DNA from: Tridacna crocea
Lineage: Eukaryota > Mollusca > Bivalvia > Cardiida > Cardiidae
NCBI GenBank assembly: GCA_943736015.1
Contig: OX031060.1
Span: 13,901,501-13,965,500 of the forward strand
Reading direction: 5' to 3'
Length of the DNA: 64,000 nucleotides
Positions within the stretch are counted from its first letter, which is position 1; every line of letters starts with the position of its first letter. The position numbers and the translations under genes were made by a program. The notes beneath the pieces were generated by a model that saw only the letters and a list, made by a program, of their open reading frames with translations, was not told the origin of the DNA and searched no databases. Positions 62,801 to 64,000 of this stretch are shown piece after piece.

Positions 62801-62814
62801 CCACTTGATCATTC
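62801..62814. repeat. Right target-site duplication, 14 bp
   Basis: CCACTTGATCATTC, identical to 61758-61771. Removing 61772-62814 restores a continuous pre-insertion site. Confidence 0.88.
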
Positions 62815-62820
62815 AAAGCT

Positions 62821-62880
62821 AGAGGTGGGGGGTGAGGGGGAGTGGTGGGTGATTGTGTATGTGGATGGGTGCGGGGCGTG
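62821..62880. other. G-rich tract
   Basis: The stretch contains runs of six, five, three, three and four G within 60 bases (gaggtggggggtgaggggg, gtggtggg, gatgggtgcgggg), with GT between them. It fits a G-quadruplex pattern on the + strand. It is unlike the surrounding AT-rich DNA; no further function is supported. Confidence 0.55.
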
Positions 62881-62886
62881 TGTAAT

Positions 62887-62922
62887 GCTTTTAAAAGCCT
62901 TCTTCGGCTGTCATTGCATGTG
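62887..62922. repeat. Short diverged match to the satellite connecting segment
   Basis: gcttttaaaagccttcttcg followed by gctgtcattgcatg lines up with the unit sequence attttcaaaagccttctt, aaaaggcg, tcattgtgtg after removing a four-base gap. It lies beyond the retrotransposon, so satellite-related sequence continues on both sides of it. The match is short and may be chance. Confidence 0.35.
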
Positions 62923-62933
62923 ATCTCATATAG

Positions 62934-63043
62934 AATCGAAAGTGGATATCCAAGACCAGAATGTACCCTCTATGAAGTCTTTTCTCGATCTACAAATTCC
63001 ACAAGAGTACCTTGTAATGTCGCTAAACGTGAACGGATTACAG
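62934..63043 (+). other. Candidate exon or exon relic, 110 bp, unrecognised
   Basis: The segment is preceded by catatag and followed by cag|gtacca, a good donor. It is open in one frame: one base, 36 codons, one base. The peptide begins IESGYPRPECTLYEV and includes two cysteines and an N-S-T sequon, with a composition like an extracellular, perhaps Ig-like, domain. The acceptor has a poor pyrimidine tract, and the open frame also continues 26 bases past the donor. I do not recognise the protein, and this may be chance or part of an old transposon. Confidence 0.2.
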
Positions 63044-63517
63044 GTACCAAACGCAACAGAATACATTGAAATAGTTTTATTTCTATCTTTCATGAAATAA
63101 CATACATTTTATTACATATATAAAAACTAACCATGGTGTCCGAATGCTTGTTAAATTTTGATAGATACATTTTTTCATGTATATAATATTTGGCATCTCG
63201 GTAAACATACAGGTACAAGAAAAAGAGCAAGAAAGGTAAATTCGTCCATAACTCGGATAGTGAAAAATATATATATACATTGTAGGGAACTCAAAATTAA
63301 AGGATTGTCTGTGACCCACGACGTCGCTTTCTACTGGGGGACGTCACACCTCAACAAGAAGAACATGAAATTACCTTTTGTTTTATCCATAAATGTAGAC
63401 ATATTTTAGACAAATGAAAATTACAACGACATGATAGTACAAACTTTTGTAGGGAAGAAAACGCCATTTACTCATACAACAAATAGTCATACTCTGGCAA
63501 AAGGTGCAAAATGTATT
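63044..63517. other. Intergenic or intronic AT-rich DNA
   Basis: I see no convincing gene. Short open frames on both strands (for example 63158-63409 on +, 63083-63319 on -) have no recognisable motif. The motif tgtgaccca at 63310-63318 repeats the first nine bases of the palindrome at 63518 and may mark an outer end of the same element. Confidence 0.4.
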
Positions 63518-63634
63518 TGTGACCCATCACGCTAAAAGGAACCTTTTGGGAACTGCGAAAAGTGTCGTTAATCTATTTTCATGAAAATGATGTACAGAAT
63601 TCCCAGATGGTCCCTTTCTGCGTGATGGGACACA
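63518..63634. repeat. Imperfect inverted repeat of about 117 bp, MITE-like
   Basis: The left arm 63518-63557 (tgtgacccatcacgctaaaa and onward) pairs with the right arm 63595-63634, which on the other strand reads tgtgtcccatcacgcagaaa and onward. About 31 of 40 positions match, around a 37 bp loop. A short palindromic element without coding capacity fits a DNA-transposon-derived MITE or a hairpin relic. No clean target-site duplication is evident. Confidence 0.5.
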
Positions 63635-63712
63635 TTTCATTGATGCGTACCTAGCAAATCATCAAATAATCAAATTTTTTTTTTAATTTGGTGAGATATA
63701 AAAATACTAAAT
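63635..63712. other. Short AT-rich stretch, nothing identified
   Basis: It contains a run of nine or more T and ends at the donor side of the candidate minus-strand exon; it would be intron if that exon is real. Confidence 0.3.
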
Positions 63713-63718
63713 ACCCAC

Positions 63719-63803
63719 CTTTAAAATCAGTATCTCTGTCAGTGACATATACTTAGGCCGACTGTGCAATGACAGATTGTCATCTTCACAATAATTTCTA
63801 TAC
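63719..63803 (-). CDS. Candidate internal exon on the minus strand, 85 bp, unrecognised
   Basis: Read on the minus strand, a pyrimidine-rich tract ending attcctcag precedes the segment (a strong acceptor), and aaag|gtgggt follows (a good donor). One frame is open across it: one base completing a codon, then 28 codons, starting YRNYCEDDNLSLHSRPKYM and ending in LILK at the donor. The phase is 2 at entry and 0 at exit. An open frame of this length is not significant by itself; the case rests on the two splice sites and the protein-like composition. I cannot name the gene, and neighbouring exons would lie outside the window or upstream on this strand. Confidence 0.35.
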
Positions 63804-64000
63804 CTGAGGAATAAAAAGAATTTTAATTTTTTTCATACCTCCATGAAAAAAGTAAAATTCTCTTCATTCCGTATAATTTAATATTACAGACAACATATAC
63901 CCTCGGAAAAATTCAAACTGCATTCATTTTAAACATAGTTTTAAATCTAATGTTGGAGTTTCTAAAGTCCCTTCCAATCATATTTGTATTGATTTTAAAA
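63804..64000. other. AT-rich right edge, nothing identified
   Basis: The sequence adjacent to the candidate exon supplies its polypyrimidine tract (ttaatttttttcat on the + strand side). No repeat, RNA gene or open frame of note is visible before the window ends. Confidence 0.3.

Noticed and set aside
63158..63409. 83-codon plus-strand frame, and 63083-63319 on the minus strand
   Set aside because: No motif, no splice-site support, and the two overlap in opposite directions in AT-rich sequence.

Overview
The first 61.4 kb of this 64 kb window are a single tandem satellite array. The remaining 2.6 kb are its decayed edge, a dead non-LTR retrotransposon fragment and ordinary-looking non-repetitive DNA. 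The genome is eukaryotic and almost certainly animal. The evidence is kilobase-scale satellite DNA, a 5'-truncated LINE with a target-site duplication and a (CATT)n tail, and plausible spliceosomal splice sites at the right end. An aquatic invertebrate is my guess from the style of the retrotransposon 3' end and RNase H region, but the sequence does not settle the phylum. No intact protein-coding gene was found. The many short open frames in the array recur only because the units are near-identical copies, and single-base indels break them in many units.

The array has three nested levels. (1) Inside each unit are six diverged modules spaced 155-180 bp apart (about the first 960 bp), a roughly 480 bp segment with a promoter-like cluster (CCAAT boxes, an E2F-like site, a TATA-like site), and a run of about 174 bp subrepeats with a C-tract and AATAAA. 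(2) The unit is about 1,920 bp; 31 full copies (U1-U31) and one partial edge copy (U32) lie head to tail on the same strand. (3) From about 40 kb to 58 kb the units form a higher-order repeat, A-B-C-D, of about 7.87 kb (1,748 + 1,929 + 1,923 + 2,268 bp). Its unit lengths differ because the 3' subrepeat number is 2, 3, 3 and 5.

Region by region: U1-U12 (1-23045) is the most uniform block. U13-U21 (23046-40663) contains a 4-to-5-unit internal duplication (U13,U15,U16,U17 match U18,U19,U20,U21). U21 changes within itself from this block's type to a D-type tail. U22-U30 (40664-58142) is the higher-order block, with one chimeric extra unit (U23). U31 and U32 are increasingly diverged, and U32 stops at 61429, just before the point where the CCAAT cluster should begin.

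Degraded pieces of one satellite segment continue outside the array (61469-61514, 61646-61731, 62887-62922). The retrotransposon fragment (61772-62800) is inserted between two of these, flanked by a perfect 14 bp target-site duplication. Beyond 62815 lie a G-rich tract, an imperfect palindrome (63518-63634) that may be a MITE, and two weak candidate exons (62934-63043 on +, 63719-63803 on -).
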